Shown: positions 9,153 to 20,302 of the stretch, piece by piece
Layout: each line of letters opens with the position of its first letter
How positions within the stretch are numbered: position 1 is the first letter of the stretch
From: Vulcanisaeta sp. JCM 16159
GTDB lineage: Archaea; Thermoproteota; Thermoprotei; Thermoproteales; Thermocladiaceae
Length of the DNA: 64,000 nt
NCBI RefSeq assembly: GCF_001316265.1
Contig: NZ_BBDN01000010.1
Span: forward strand, 34,546 to 98,545
Reading direction: 5' to 3'
Translations under genes and position numbers: made by a program
Notes under the pieces: model-generated
What the model was told of the DNA's origin: nothing
What the model saw: the letters and a program-made list of their open reading frames with translations, nothing else
Databases searched by the model: none

Positions 9153-11466
9153 TTAGAGGTAATCAAGCAATGAACCACGTCTCCTATTATAACCCGATTT
9201 ACTGCCCTCTTGTTTCGTAACCTCCACCGTTGATGATTTCATTACTTTACCCTCCTTAATTAATTTCCTGGCCTGCTCAACTATCGAGTGGGCAAGCTTA
9301 TCACCAAAACCCCTAATAGTGCTTATGACCCTCGGATCCGCATTGGCTAAGTCCTCAATGCTCCTGAAGCCAGCATTATAAAGTGCCCTAGCTCTGGCCC
9401 TGCCAATGCCTTCGAGGTTTGTTACGAATTCGATCAACTCATCTTTAACGCCGTATGTCAACCTCCACCTAAGTATGTTCAGTCTCTCCTCATGTCTTCT
9501 CATGTTGAGGGCATTGGCAAGCTTAGTCACCGCGCTGGCTAACCAATCCATCAAGTCACTATATACTCTCAAATCACCGGGTCCCACGTCATAGTTCTTA
9601 TACAGCTCATCCTCAGAAACCTCGTTAGCCCAGTCAAGGAGCATCACTGCGGTCTTCACCGTGGAGAGGTAATCCTCAACCTCCTCATCCTCAAACTCCC
9701 CGTTCTCAATCTCATCCCTAGTAATTGGTGGCTTAATCAATAGGTAATCCCAGTTATCGAGTACGAGTTCCAGGTAATCCTCAATCTCATTCCTCCTAAC
9801 CCTCAGCCTCGGCACCTCTGGTGACTGAACAATTAAGTGAACGTAGCCTAGGTTGTTAGTCTCATCCCTAGTCCTAAGTCCACGAATATAGGTATTCGCT
9901 GTGTACGGGTCCAGGTATAGGTTATTTAGTAATGAACAGTGCTGTTGCGGATACGTAATCATCCCTCCTCTCAAGGAACCCCGACTCAACCAGAAAGTTA
10001 ATGATGTCATCTACCCTCCTCCTCAACAGGTCTCTAAGGAATTCATTCCTGTGAAAGCCACCTTGCACGTAACCGAGGTTGATGATATGAACCTCATCAC
10101 GTCATCAATGCTTGAGGCATAGCCACTGGCTATTGCCGATAGTATGTGCGTGGCCATGTTCTTATCAGTCAGGAACTTGGACTTTATGTCCTCAACCTTA
10201 GCACCTATATAGTTCCTAATTAGGTAATCAACCTCATCCTCGCCCCTGGCAATGAGTATAGCCTCGCCGTACGGGTCAAGCCCAGGCCTACCGGCCCTAC
10301 CAGCCATCTGCTTGTACTCCATCACGGGGAGCTCCTCCATGCCAATGCCGGCTCGTACCTCCTATACTCATGGATAATAACCCTCCTCGCCGGTAAATTA
10401 ACGCCTGCGGCCAGTGTTGTTGTCGCAACAACGACCTTGATCAGCCTATCCCTAAAGGATGATTCTATGATTGTCCTGGTTTCCATGTCGAGACCAGCAT
10501 GATGAAACGCAACACCGCATCTAACAGTTTTCGATAACTCCTCACCAAGCAACTTGGATTGGGAGGCCTCGATTATTGCGCCAGAAATCCTCGCTAATGT
10601 GTTAGGTTCTATGAGCTTTGTGCCGTAATTGCATACGTAGTGGGCGATTTGCTGGGCGAGCTTGACGGTGTTTGCCCTTGAGTTAGTGAATACAAGAGCT
10701 TGACCACCATTAATTATCGTATCCATCACAAGCGTTAATACGGGATTGCCCAAGTCCTTAATAGTCTCCCTGGACCCATCAGCATAGTAAATAACTCCAT
10801 CATAGTACACACCCTCTCTAAGCTTCACGGGTCTCCAATCAGAGATCACGAGTTCCGCATTTAGGTAATTTGCGACCTCTTCGGCATTACCCACGGTAGC
10901 CGACAGGGCAAGCATCTGGTATTAAGACCCAGTGCTTTTACCTTTGCAATTATTGATTCGATGGTTGGGCCTCTCCTATCATCATCAATATAGTGAATCT
11001 CATCAATAACCAAAACACCGACCTGCCTAAGCCACTCAGCCCTATGTCTCAGTATGCTGTCGAGCTTCTCATACGTGGTAACCACTATGTCATAATTCAT
11101 GAGCCAGGCATCCTCCCTATCATACTCACCGGTTGTTACGGCAATCCTAACGCCGAGTCTCTCGTAAATCCTCAAGTCCCTGGCCTTCTCGTAGGCCAGG
11201 GCCCTCAGTGGTACGGCCATTATTGCCTTAACATTTCTCGTAAGCACGGCATTTACCATTGCCAATTCAGCCATTAGGGTCTTCCCAGTGGCTGTGCTTG
11301 TGCACATGACGATGTTCCTACCATCAAACAAGCCCTTGCGCACGGCCTCCTCCTGCGGTGGGTAAAGTTCCTGAATGCCTCTCTCCCTAATTATGAAATC
11401 CCTCAATATGTCTGGAAGCGGCAAATCAGTAACGCGCAAACCAATCAACCAATTACCAATCTTCAA
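9153..11466 (-). CDS. hel308: Hel308 superfamily 2 DNA helicase (frameshifted)
   Basis: An archaeal Ski2-like 3'-5' helicase that acts at stalled replication forks. Motif I is STATGKTLMAELA, motif II VLVIDEIHYI, motif III ALSATVGN, motif V TTTLAAGVNLPARRVII and motif VI EYKQMAGRAGRPG. The C-terminal part has the helical ratchet and a helix-hairpin-helix (NLEGIGRARARALYNAGF). At least four joints (about 10918, 10342, 10035 and 9945) interrupt it; two clearly lack one C from a CCC run. Rejoined length is about 770 residues, close to the family norm. It lies 28 bases behind the FAD oxidase, so thrB, the oxidase and hel308 may share a transcript. Confidence 0.88.
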
Positions 11467-11493
11467 CAGGATTAATAAAGAGTTAAGGCCTTA

Positions 11494-12617
11494 TCAAACG
11501 CATAATTCATGGGCCTCAGTATCAATATCCCAAGTACTCGGCCAATTACCACCAAACCTATCAATTAGGTATGGCCTTGCGTAGTCAGGCCATGAACCAT
11601 CAAGCACGTAATTAGTAACGGCCAGGGCGAGGGCAGGGCCAACCTCGGCCCCATACCCATTAAACCCACCAATAAGGAGTAGTCCATCATTGATGGTGCC
11701 AATCACAGGTCTCGTGTCTGGTGTTCCCTCGCAATAACCAAACCTGGAACCAATGAGCCTGGCCCTACCGAGCCTGGCTCTAACCTTTTTTTTCTGACCT
11801 CGTCTAGGAAATCATTGTCGACACCCCTCTCCCTGCCTGGTTCCGTGACCTTAAAATTGCCATCACCGCCAACGATTATCGAAAGCCTCAAACCGCTTAA
11901 TGCATTATCGAACATGGAACCAAGGGGTCTCACGTAAATGCCGAGAACGTAATCATAAATTATATCATTCACCACCCTACCAAGGAACGCCGCTGCTTGG
12001 CACTTATAGGGCAGTAATGGCACCTTTAAATTGGCGTTCTTAATGATCATGGAATTCCAAGCACCAGAGGCAATAATTACGTAGTCACCACGGAACTCTC
12101 TACCATTTACCAAAACCTTAATGCCACCATTAACAAACTTAATACTTGCGAAGCCATTAACGTAGTTGATGCCCTTGATCTTACGAACCCTACTTATTAA
12201 TAATGGGTAATTAACGAGGTTATCACCATTACTACTAAGTATGTAAACCTCCTCTTCACTAACCCTCTTGATACCGTACTCACTTACGTCGCTTATGATT
12301 CGCGTACTTGCCCCAGCGTCATGCCACATACTCATTATTTGCTTGGTATCGTTATAGCACGTAGTTGGTATTATCGTGATCGAATCCACGGGTCTCAACA
12401 CGTTGGTCCCAACTTCCCTGGACAATTCCCCATACACATCCTCACTGATCCTTGCCAGCCTTATGTCCTCAGGAAACCTCAGGAGCTTTGAGTGGATAAG
12501 TGGGAACCTTGGCTTTTGTAGGTCTGAGTTTATCAGTGTGACGTTTACATTCCTCGAACTAAATAAGTACGTGAGCACTGTCCCTATAACACCTCCGCCA
12601 ATTATCACGACATTCAT
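11494..12617 (-). CDS. FAD-dependent oxidoreductase, D-amino-acid/glycine oxidase (DAO) family, frameshifted
   Basis: The N-terminus is a Rossmann FAD motif (VVIIGGGVIGTVLTYLFSSR). A central FAD-domain strand YVIIASGAWNS and the C-terminal LLIGGFNGYGAEVGPALA belong to the DAO family. The main frame ends at 11703; the reading continues through GRARLIGSRFGYCEG and DTRPVIGTINDG into the frame ending at 11494. The joint lies near a T/A-rich run at about 11790. About 375 residues. The substrate is unknown; an amino acid or sarcosine-like amine is typical. It follows thrB after 26 bases. Confidence 0.72.
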
Positions 12618-12643
12618 GCACTGTCCAGACCTGGAATTAGGTA

Positions 12644-13579
12644 TTAAGTATTAAGTTCTTTGCAGGGTATTTCATGAACGCCCACATTACTCGGCCGCGT
12701 AATGATTAATATATAGTCCCTCAATCCACCTTTATTCAGTAATTCACTTATTCGGTCTTTAGGCGGTTCACGGTCAAAGACCCCGAATAATGATGGACCA
12801 GCGCCGGACAACGCCACACCAATCGCGCCAATCCTTAACAGGGTATCCTTAACCACTTGGTAGTGTGGGTAGAACTTGGCCCTTATTGGTTCAACGATTG
12901 AGTCACCCATCAACGCCTTACCGAGTATCTCCCTATTATTCGTTATCAATGAGTAAACTAGCATGGATACATAGGCCGAGTTATTCTTGAGGTCCTTCAT
13001 GTCCACGGCGCTCGGCAACACCCTACGCATTTCCCCCGTACTCACCTTACTACCGGCCAACACAACCGCAAGCCAATAATTACTGGGCACCTCAACCTTT
13101 ACGAAATCCCCAGTCACAGGGTTAATAATGACCAAGCCACCCAGCAGGGACGCAGCCACATTATCCATGTGAGGAACACCAGCCGCCGCGGTTTCACCTG
13201 AGGCCGCGATGTTTATTAATGACTTATAATCAAGGTTAGCGCCCAATAACTTATTCAATGCGTAGGTTAGGGCTGCAGCGTCAGCACCACTACTACCTAA
13301 ACCGCTTGCTGGTTTAATTTCCTTCTTAACGATAACCCTTACACTGAATTCAAGCCCCGTAACCCTCCTAAACTCCTCAATTACTGGGTAAAGCGTGGTA
13401 GCTCTATAATCGCTTGGTAAATAATGTGAGTAACTTCCAACGAATTTGATATCGTCATTACCACCCCGTCTTACTTCCACGTAGATATCATCGTATGGTT
13501 CTATAATGGCAAGCGACATTATGTCAAATCCAGGTCCTAAATTGGCTATAGAGGCTGGGCTCCTAATACATATTGGCAT
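12644..13579 (-). CDS. thrB: homoserine kinase
   Basis: A 311-residue GHMP-family kinase that phosphorylates L-homoserine on the way to threonine. It has the N-terminal SPASIANLGPGFDIMSLAI, the ATP-binding PASGLGSSGADAAALTYAL and the C-terminal GIGVALSGAGPS type glycine-rich loop (GAIGVALSGAGPSLF). Length and motif order fit archaeal ThrB. The frame is intact. A leaderless promoter lies upstream, and the FAD oxidase and hel308 follow closely on the same strand. Confidence 0.9.
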   Translation of the reverse strand: MPICIRSPASIANLGPGFDIMSLAIIEPYDDIYVEVRRGGNDDIKFVGSYSHYLPSDYRATTLYPVIEEFRRVTGLEFSVRVIVKKEIKPASGLGSSGADAAALTYALNKLLGANLDYKSLINIAASGETAAAGVPHMDNVAASLLGGLVIINPVTGDFVKVEVPSNYWLAVVLAGSKVSTGEMRRVLPSAVDMKDLKNNSAYVSMLVYSLITNNREILGKALMGDSIVEPIRAKFYPHYQVVKDTLLRIGAIGVALSGAGPSLFGVFDREPPKDRISELLNKGGLRDYILIITRPSNVGVHEIPCKELNT

Positions 13580-13597
13580 TGTTAATAAATACGGTAC

Positions 13598-13609
13598 CTA
13601 TTTATAATC
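13598..13609 (-). promoter_or_regulatory. TATA box of thrB
   Basis: The minus strand reads TTATAAATAGG about 20-30 bases before the ATG at 13579, typical of leaderless crenarchaeal promoters. Confidence 0.5.
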
Positions 13610-13640
13610 ATTAACCTAGGCGGGCACACTAGAGTATTTA

Positions 13641-13700
13641 ATGCACAGTGCATCCATGCAAGGATTTTAAGCCTTAATATTGATTCGTTGATCAGCGAAT
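13641..13700. repeat. two palindromes between porB and thrB
   Basis: A perfect palindrome with one central base (ATGCAC-A-GTGCAT, 13641-13653) is followed by an imperfect one (ATTCG-TTGATCAG-CGAAT, 13683-13700). They lie after the porB stop and before the thrB promoter. They could be an operator of thrB or part of the por operon 3' end; the sequence does not decide. Confidence 0.4.
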
Positions 13701-13702
13701 TA

Positions 13703-14713
13703 TTACTGCTCTGGGTATGGTAACTCCTTCATTAGCGGTATTAAACCAGGTATTAACCACTTCTCCCACATCTCATCAACCTTCCTCTGTATGTACTCAA
13801 TATCCTCATCCGTTAGGTGCTTAAACCTCGTTTGTCTCCTTAGGTACTCCTTAACGGGCTTCCTCTTAATCTCGCCACTTGCTATTCTAGCACTCGTGCT
13901 CGTTAGCTTGAACTTACCATCCTCTATCTCGAAGAGCGGCCATATGCCTGTTTCGACTGCCAATTTACCTATTTCATGGCTGTACTTAGGGTCGAAACCC
14001 CATCCCTTGGGGCATGGGTCTAGGGTGTGTATGAACGTTGGTCCACCAATCTCCAGTGCCTTCCTCACCTTGTTGTATAGGTCTATTGGGTCTGCCGCTA
14101 TTGCCGTGGCCACGTACCTAACCTCCGGGTGCCCAACGGCCATCATTGCGGCCATGTTCTTCTTCCACCTATACTTCATTATCCTGACCTGCTTACCGCT
14201 TGGGCTGAAGGTTGTCAGTGCTCCGTATGGTGTCATTGTTGTTTCCTGTATATCCGTGTTTGCGCTGGATTCGTTATCATACATAAGTATTAGGAAGTTA
14301 TACTTCGTATGAGTCAGCGCATTGGAGACCTCCGACAGCCCCGCATCTGCGCAGCCTAGGTCACCACAAATGCCTATCACGTTTATCTTTTCATTGGGCA
14401 GCTTACCCTTCTCCATAAGTGCCTTCAACGCGGCTGCCGTACCAACCACGGCCGACCCAGTCCCAGACAGTTGGGTGTGTATCCAGGGTAGCGCCCAAGC
14501 CGTTGTGTAATACGTCGTGTTGGCAACGTACATGCACCCAGTCGCTCCAATAACAATTGTGTTAGGGCCTGCCGCCTTGGCAACCCACCTAAGGACCATT
14601 GCAGACTCACAGCCCTGGCAGGTCCTATGCCCAGCATCAAAATACTCAGTCTGAGCCATCTGTAGTAGGTCCTTGACCGTCCTGGCGAGCTTGATCGATA
14701 TTGTCACACCCAA
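13703..14713 (-). CDS. porB: pyruvate:ferredoxin oxidoreductase, beta subunit
   Basis: 336 residues, intact. The beta subunit binds thiamine diphosphate and one 4Fe-4S cluster and oxidises pyruvate to acetyl-CoA with ferredoxin. The cluster cysteines include C32 and C35 (RTCQGCESAM) and C60 (IGATGC). The thiamine diphosphate motif is GICGDLGCADAG through LMYDNE. LDPCPKGWGFDP is typical for PorB. It is the last gene of the por operon, 42 bases after porA. A related 2-oxoacid specificity cannot be excluded. Confidence 0.9.
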   Translation of the reverse strand: MGVTISIKLARTVKDLLQMAQTEYFDAGHRTCQGCESAMVLRWVAKAAGPNTIVIGATGCMYVANTTYYTTAWALPWIHTQLSGTGSAVVGTAAALKALMEKGKLPNEKINVIGICGDLGCADAGLSEVSNALTHTKYNFLILMYDNESSANTDIQETTMTPYGALTTFSPSGKQVRIMKYRWKKNMAAMMAVGHPEVRYVATAIAADPIDLYNKVRKALEIGGPTFIHTLDPCPKGWGFDPKYSHEIGKLAVETGIWPLFEIEDGKFKLTSTSARIASGEIKRKPVKEYLRRQTRFKHLTDEDIEYIQRKVDEMWEKWLIPGLIPLMKELPYPEQ

Positions 14714-14755
14714 TCACCCCATACTCTCCTTATAGATTTTTCTTCTATCTCCATT

Positions 14756-16002
14756 TTACTCTCTAACTCCATACCAAATCACCCTCTGCTCAACCATACC
14801 TTTTCTAGCTGCATCCAAAGCCATATTGAACATATTAATCGCATCGTTATAACTAATCTCCCTACCACCAAGACCACCAATGAAGTTCATCATCAATGGC
14901 CTATGTTCCGCCTCGTACAATGCACTCCTAATCTCCGTGAAGACAGCACCACCATCAAATGGCGAACCAAAGGAGTAGTCCCTATCCACCACAGCTACAA
15001 CCTTAACGCCACTTAGATAGCGTATGATGTCCTCTGTTGGGAATGGTCTGAACCACCTAATCCTCAGGAAGCCGACCCTCTCGCCCTTAGCCCTCAACCT
15101 CCTAACAGCCTCCTTAATTGGCTTAGAAACGGTACCCATGCCTACCATGACGACGTCCGCATCCTCAACCATATACGGCTCAATGAATGGGTTCCCATAG
15201 TCCCTACCGAAGATCTTCGCGAAGTCCCTATAGGCCTCCTCAATAACCTTCCTCGCATTCTTCATTGCCTCATCCATTTGCTTCCTAAGCTCTGTAACCC
15301 AGTCCTCATTGACTTGCGGTGCCACGCTAATCACATTGCTTGGATGTAGCTTCCTATTGCCCAGGTCGTATGGTGGTAGGAACTTCTGAACCTTTGACTT
15401 GGGCGGTATCTTAAACACGTGCTCACTATGCGTCAGGAATGCGCCGTCCATTGAGATGCCCACGGGAAGCATGACCCTCGGATCCTCAGCAACCCTGTAC
15501 GCAATTAACGTGGTATCCAGGGCCTCCTGGGCTGTATCAACCCAAACCAGTAGCCAGCCCACGTCCCTTACCATTAATGCGTCATTATGCTCAACACCGT
15601 ATGCGCCAGGGTCGTCCAGAGCCCTATTGCCTATCAAGGCAACCACTGGTACCTATCGGTGCTTATGGCCACGATGGCCTCAATGGCCAGTAACCAACCA
15701 ACACCGCTTGACCCAACGAATGTCCTGGCGCCAACCGCGGATGCGTGTTTTACGATCTCGAATTGATCATGCTCGTGAGCAGCCACTATGTACTCAGCCT
15801 TCATGTAGCCATCAGCTATTAACCTAGCCACTGTCTGCATGACACCGCCATAGGGCCTTATTGGGTATGCCGATGTTACGTCAATGTCGGCCAGCATTAA
15901 TGCATAGGCAACGGCATCGGTGCCCGTGCCAACGACCTCCACCTCCTCATCTCCCTTAAGCACTGCCTCGAGACGCTTGGATTCGAGTGCGGAGACGGAC
16001 AT
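14756..16002 (-). CDS. porA: pyruvate:ferredoxin oxidoreductase, alpha subunit (frameshifted)
   Basis: The N-terminal frame has TGTDAVAYALMLADIDVTSA and a YPIRPYGGVMQ motif for the pyrimidine/transketolase fold, plus AHEHDQFEIVKHASAVGARTF-like core residues. The second frame opens PVVALIGNRALDDPG and includes PVGISMDGAFLTHSEH and FLRIRWFRPFP. They meet at about 15650, where a CCC run lacks one C (tac-cca-gtg). About 416 residues, normal for PorA. The start at 16002 leaves 6 bases after the gamma-delta gene. Confidence 0.88.
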
Positions 16003-16008
16003 GCTCCA

Positions 16009-17108
16009 TCACCTCTTCCTCACACTTATTACCTGCGCCTTTGGTAATAATGACTCGAACCATTTTCTATAGGTCTCCCTATTCTCCTTCCAAGCCCTGT
16101 ACTCATCAATATACTTCCCATAGCCATCCTCGAACTCCATCTCATCAACCATAATTATTGTGTCAGGTACTGGGCAAACCTCAGCGCACACTCCGCAACC
16201 CTTGCAGTAGGCTAGGGCCGGGTTGAAGTAGCCGTCTGGCGTGACGTCAAACACAGAGTCTGGGCAATACTCCCAGCATAGGCTACACTTTATGCACTTG
16301 TCGAAGTTAATCACGGGCCTATAATGCTTGGCAGTGCCGCCAGTGAAGTATGGGTTCCTCTGGTTCGGCTTTAGGCCTGGTATTGCGCCGCCAATCATCA
16401 TGTCCTTCCAACCAGGTAAGTGCGGTGGTTCATACTTATACGGCAGGCCCTCGCCAGGCCTAACCTCCCTCAACTTAACGAGTGATTGATAGGCCTCTAA
16501 AGCCCTGTTAACCCTCTCGCTGGGCTTATCAAGGCTCTCCAGGTACCTCTTAACATCATCAAGAGTGAGTATGCTGGGCATTACCTTGGCAATGGCGCCG
16601 AGGACCCTCTCCACAGTGCCGTCATCCGGGAATGTCCAGAAATCACCAATGCTCCTCTCACCATAAACAACGACTAGGGTGTATGGGGAGTCCCTGGCCG
16701 GTATGAACTTAAGTAACTCATCTGGTTTCCTCTTGGAAACCACGATTAATAAACCACCAGCCTCAACTTAAGATGGACTGGTTGAATCCCCTGCCAGGCC
16801 CAGGACTCAACACCCTTGAGTATGGTGTCATCAAGCACTATCGATGCATCAACGTAGTCAGGCTCAACCCTAGCAGCCTCAGCATCTAGAACCTCCTCGC
16901 TTGCGCCCTTGGCTACAACCACGAAGTACTTCGCAGGTGAACCATCCCTCTCCGGGTCATCACCATACCTCTGGTAGGACAATGCAACATTACCAGCCAT
17001 CCTAGCCGCGTAAACAATCCCCCTGGCTAAATTCCTGGCCAAGTGTCTCTGGTGTATTCCCCTATAAATGATCTCTATCGTGTATATACTTGAAGCTTGA
17101 ACAGACAT
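16009..17108 (-). CDS. porG: fused pyruvate:ferredoxin oxidoreductase gamma-delta subunit (frameshifted)
   Basis: The N-terminal half (IYRGIHQRHLARNLARGIVY ... EPDYVDASIVLDDTIL) is a PorG-type gamma subunit. A second frame continues EAGGLLIVVSKRKPDEL, the gamma C-terminus, and runs without a stop into a PorD-type module with two 4Fe-4S motifs (CIKCSLCWEYCP and CKGCGVCAEVCP). One base missing near 16760 restores the frame. About 366 residues. The frame from 16743 alone already contains both the gamma C-terminus and delta, so the fusion does not depend on the repair. Start is at 17108 (MSVQASSIYTIEI). First gene of the operon. Confidence 0.83.
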
Positions 17109-17132
17109 TCTAATCAGAGATTGATTATATTG

Positions 17133-17146
17133 CACTTTTAAAGCAA
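17133..17146 (-). promoter_or_regulatory. promoter of the por operon
   Basis: The minus strand reads GCTTTAAAAGTG about 26-37 bases before the start at 17108, a TATA box placed for a leaderless mRNA. Confidence 0.5.
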
Positions 17147-17236
17147 TGCCCTCCCAAGTATATTAAAAATAACACATTCGATGCGTTCTTTACGTGGACT
17201 CCGGTTTATAAACAATAATATATAGCATATATAGAT

Positions 17237-17603
17237 TTACGAAACCAACTGATTAATCCGTTCTCTAACCCTGGCCAGGGCCTCCGCATTTTCCCTGAAA
17301 TCATCCACTAGGTTATTTACGAAGTTTTCATCGATCTCCTCAGACCTAGACAACGCCTCCCTAACCATCTCCTCAAGTGTGGCGCATCTTCTGAATACGT
17401 AATACATGGCGTCGATATCAGCATCGCTTAGGCTTATTATCCCGCCTCCAAGGCTTGGAGACCACGTTCCATCCCCAATCACCGATAGTACTCTCACTAG
17501 GAATTTCTATGTTTGCTTCCCTCAATTTCTCAAGTAATTTCTCCACAGTAAGTGCTACGGCATTCCTCAACCCAGCGATTATCGCATTTAACCTGTCAAT
17601 CAC
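17237..17603 (-). CDS. small helical protein of unknown function (frameshifted)
   Basis: Two frames combine into about 122 residues. The N-terminus MIDRLNAIIAGLRNAVALTV is amphipathic and the C-terminus (RENAEALARVRERINQLVS) is likely coiled coil. They meet at about 17455, where VVSK continues as LGGGIISLSDADIDAMYYVF. I do not recognise the family. It is charged, without cysteine motifs or membrane segments. It lies between the por operon and mcm on the same strand. Confidence 0.5.
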
Positions 17604-17660
17604 GACAATATAAAACTAAATTAATAATTATAAGTATTTCGTAATTAAATAAAAAGTGTT

Positions 17661-19722
17661 TCAAATAAGCACCCTCTTAACGTAACCAGGCTTAGGCATA
17701 TAAATATCCCCTGACTTAAGTAGAATATTTATTGCCTTATCCACCGCCTGCCTATCAAGACCTGCGGCCTCGGCCTCCTTATACAGGTCCTCGACCCTAA
17801 CGGGCTTACCGCCACTGGACTCCTCGAGTTGAGCCAGTAGTCATTATCAATGCCATCCTCTCCTGGGTTGACTTCGGCTTTCCAGTCATTATTATGTCAA
17901 TGTCTATCTTCCCTGACTCAACATCAATACCAACACTACTCAGGTACTTCATGAAGAGCCTAATGGCCCTATCAGCATCCTCAGCCTCAACCACGGGGCT
18001 AAGCCTCATTTTAGCCTCAGACTCGGAAAGCCTAATCAAGGCTTCCAACTGCCTAGCCGTTATGGCAATTGGCGAATCCGGTTCCCTGGACTTCGCCCTC
18101 ATCTGCACGTAGAACTGCACAATCCTCTCCCTAGCCTCAGGCGTTAATACTGGCTTGACGTGCTTACGAGCATAGGCAATGTACTTCCTAAGTAGGTCAG
18201 GCGGTATTATGTCTGCGAAGCCCTCAGGAACTTCGCCGGCATGTAGCGTGGTTATGTGCTCTGCAATCGCCTTATCCCTGTCGAGGTTTGGTTCATCCCT
18301 AATGATGAATATTAGGTCAAACCTCGAAAGCAGGGTGACGGGTAGGTCCACGTTCTCGGCCACGGTCCTGTTGGGCAGGTACCTACCGAAGGCTGGATTA
18401 GCGGCGGCTAGAACACTACACCTGGCGTTCAGAGTTGCCACAATGCCAGCCTTGGCTATGGAGACCGTTTGCTGCTCAAGGGCTTCATGAATGGCTACCC
18501 TGTCCTTGGTATCCATCTTATCAATTTCGTCAATAACAGCCACACCCGTATCCGCAAGGACCAATGCACCAGCCTCTAGGTAGAACTCGCCAGTGTCCTT
18601 CTCGCGCACGACGGCCGCCGTCAGGCCGGCCGCCGAGCTACCCTTGCCTGTGGTGTATACGGCCCTTGGGGCTATCTTGGTTACGAACCTAAGCAGCTGT
18701 GTCTTAGCCATACCTGGGTCGCCAACGAGCAGTATGTGTATGTCACCCCTAACCCTAATGCCGTCTGGGTACACCTTGGGTACGCCGCCGAAGAGTAGGC
18801 ATGCTATTGCCTCCTTTATGTCCTCCATACCGTATATGGAGGGCGCTATTGACTTGATTATCCTCTCCCTAACGTCGGGCATCTTCGAAAGCTCCAGTAT
18901 CCTCTTCTCATCCTCCGGCGTAATCTCGATCTCCACCAACTCCCTCTGCTGGCTCTCCACGTGATTAACCTCCATGAAGCTGGAGACAACGGGTGGCTTA
19001 CCCTTCCTTAAGTCGGCCAGGTCGAGGTTCATGATACCAACCAGGTAAACTCTATCGCCGGGCTTCACGGTATCGACCAAGTCATCAAGCAGTATCGCCT
19101 CAATACTCCTAGGCAACTGACCCGGTGGCAACTCCTCGGGCTTCTCTTGAACGATTACCTTCTGCCAATCAATGAACTCACTCCTCTCCTCAACAAACAC
19201 CATACTATTCAATGCACCACACTTGGGGCAACGCTTCGGCGGCTGAACAAAACCCGTGGTTGGTTGGGGAATCTCAACCTCATAGCCACACTGTGAGCAC
19301 CTGAACACGGACTTCCTAAGGTAATGCTTTGGCGGTGTCTGCCTGGTTATTATGCCCTCAACCATTATTAATTTACCAAGGACTTCACTCCTAAGCCTCC
19401 TAATGGGTAGGGACTCGGGCAGTCTCCTAAACCTCATGTAGAAGTTCCTAACGGACTTGGCAAGCTCCGGGTCCCTCTCGGTTATTGCCTGCCTAACAGC
19501 CTCGGAACCAGCCTGAATAACTAACTGAGGTCTCTCCAGAAGCATATCAGCGAGGTCCTTATTATTGATTAACAAGTCGTGGAAGTCAACGACTAGGGAC
19601 CTCTTCCTCTGTATAATCATATTATTAATCTCATCAACATACCTATCACTGGACTCAATAAAGCTCCTAAGCCCCTGAATCAACGAGTCAAGGCTAACCT
19701 CGGCGGTTTCTGGCGCAGTCAT
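17661..19722 (-). CDS. mcm: replicative DNA helicase MCM (frameshifted near the C-terminus)
   Basis: The hexameric replicative helicase. The N-terminal domain has a zinc finger (C142, C145, C165, C168). The AAA+ core has Walker A GDPGMAKTQLL, Walker B VAVIDEIDKMD, sensor 1 LAAANP and arginine finger LLSRFDLIF. The main frame runs to 17806, but the reading shifts at about 17845 into LAQLEESSGGKPVRVEDLY and ends GYVKRVLI at 17661, restoring the C-terminal winged helix. About 687 residues. No intein is seen. It overlaps the GINS gene by 4 bases, so the two are translationally coupled. Confidence 0.93.
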
Positions 19723-20203
19723 TGCAGACCCACCACCGCATTGAGGAACTCCCTGATTATCGGCGCGATGGATTTAACGAGCTCCTCCTCCTCAATAGTG
19801 AGCTTGTCCAGGAAGTCCCTGGAGTCCGCGATCCCGGGATTAACGGCTAAAAGCGTGAGTATCTTCCTAAGCCTCAACTGGGCGAGCTCCCTCAACTGCT
19901 GCGCATAAATCCTAACACTCCTCTGATCACCACCAACCATGCTAAGCCTAGCCCTAACGTAGAAGTCCCTGGGCAACTCCCTCAATTCGCTCGGAGCCCT
20001 ATTCTCAAGCCAAACTCTCTTAAGAATCTCCTCACTACCGATCTTATCCTCATCAAGCAACGAAGCAACACCTCGCTTAATCAACACCTCAAGCACATTG
20101 GGCGGCGCATTAATTACTGAACCAGCTTGGCAGGGGCAATACTAATTATGCCCAGGTCAACCCCATCCACATCCCGCGTCAACACAGCCCTAACGCTTGG
20201 CAT
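19719..20203 (-). CDS. GINS complex subunit, Gins23-type order (frameshifted)
   Basis: GINS binds MCM and GAN/Cdc45 to form the active replicative helicase. The main frame from 20096 has LENRAPSELRELPRDFYVRA, the GINS helical-domain signature. A short upstream frame (MPSVRAVLTRDVDGVDLGII, ATG at 20201-20203) joins at about 20117 through AKLV to VINAPPNVLEV, and gives a small N-terminal beta domain. The beta-then-alpha order and the position directly before mcm, as in Sulfolobus gins23-mcm, favour Gins23 over Gins51. About 162 residues. The subunit identity is inference. Confidence 0.78.
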
Positions 20204-20302
20204 TAAGTATGAAAAACCCATCAAAAGTAACTACCACAAACCAATTAAAAAGGCACTACAGGAAAAGGATAAGTAATATTGATGGGATCCTAAGATGCGA
20301 AA

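Noticed and set aside
2012..20203. Programmed frameshifting as a regulatory feature
   Set aside because: The shifts occur in unrelated genes, at plain G/C runs, without shared slippery sites or structures; sequencing error is simpler.
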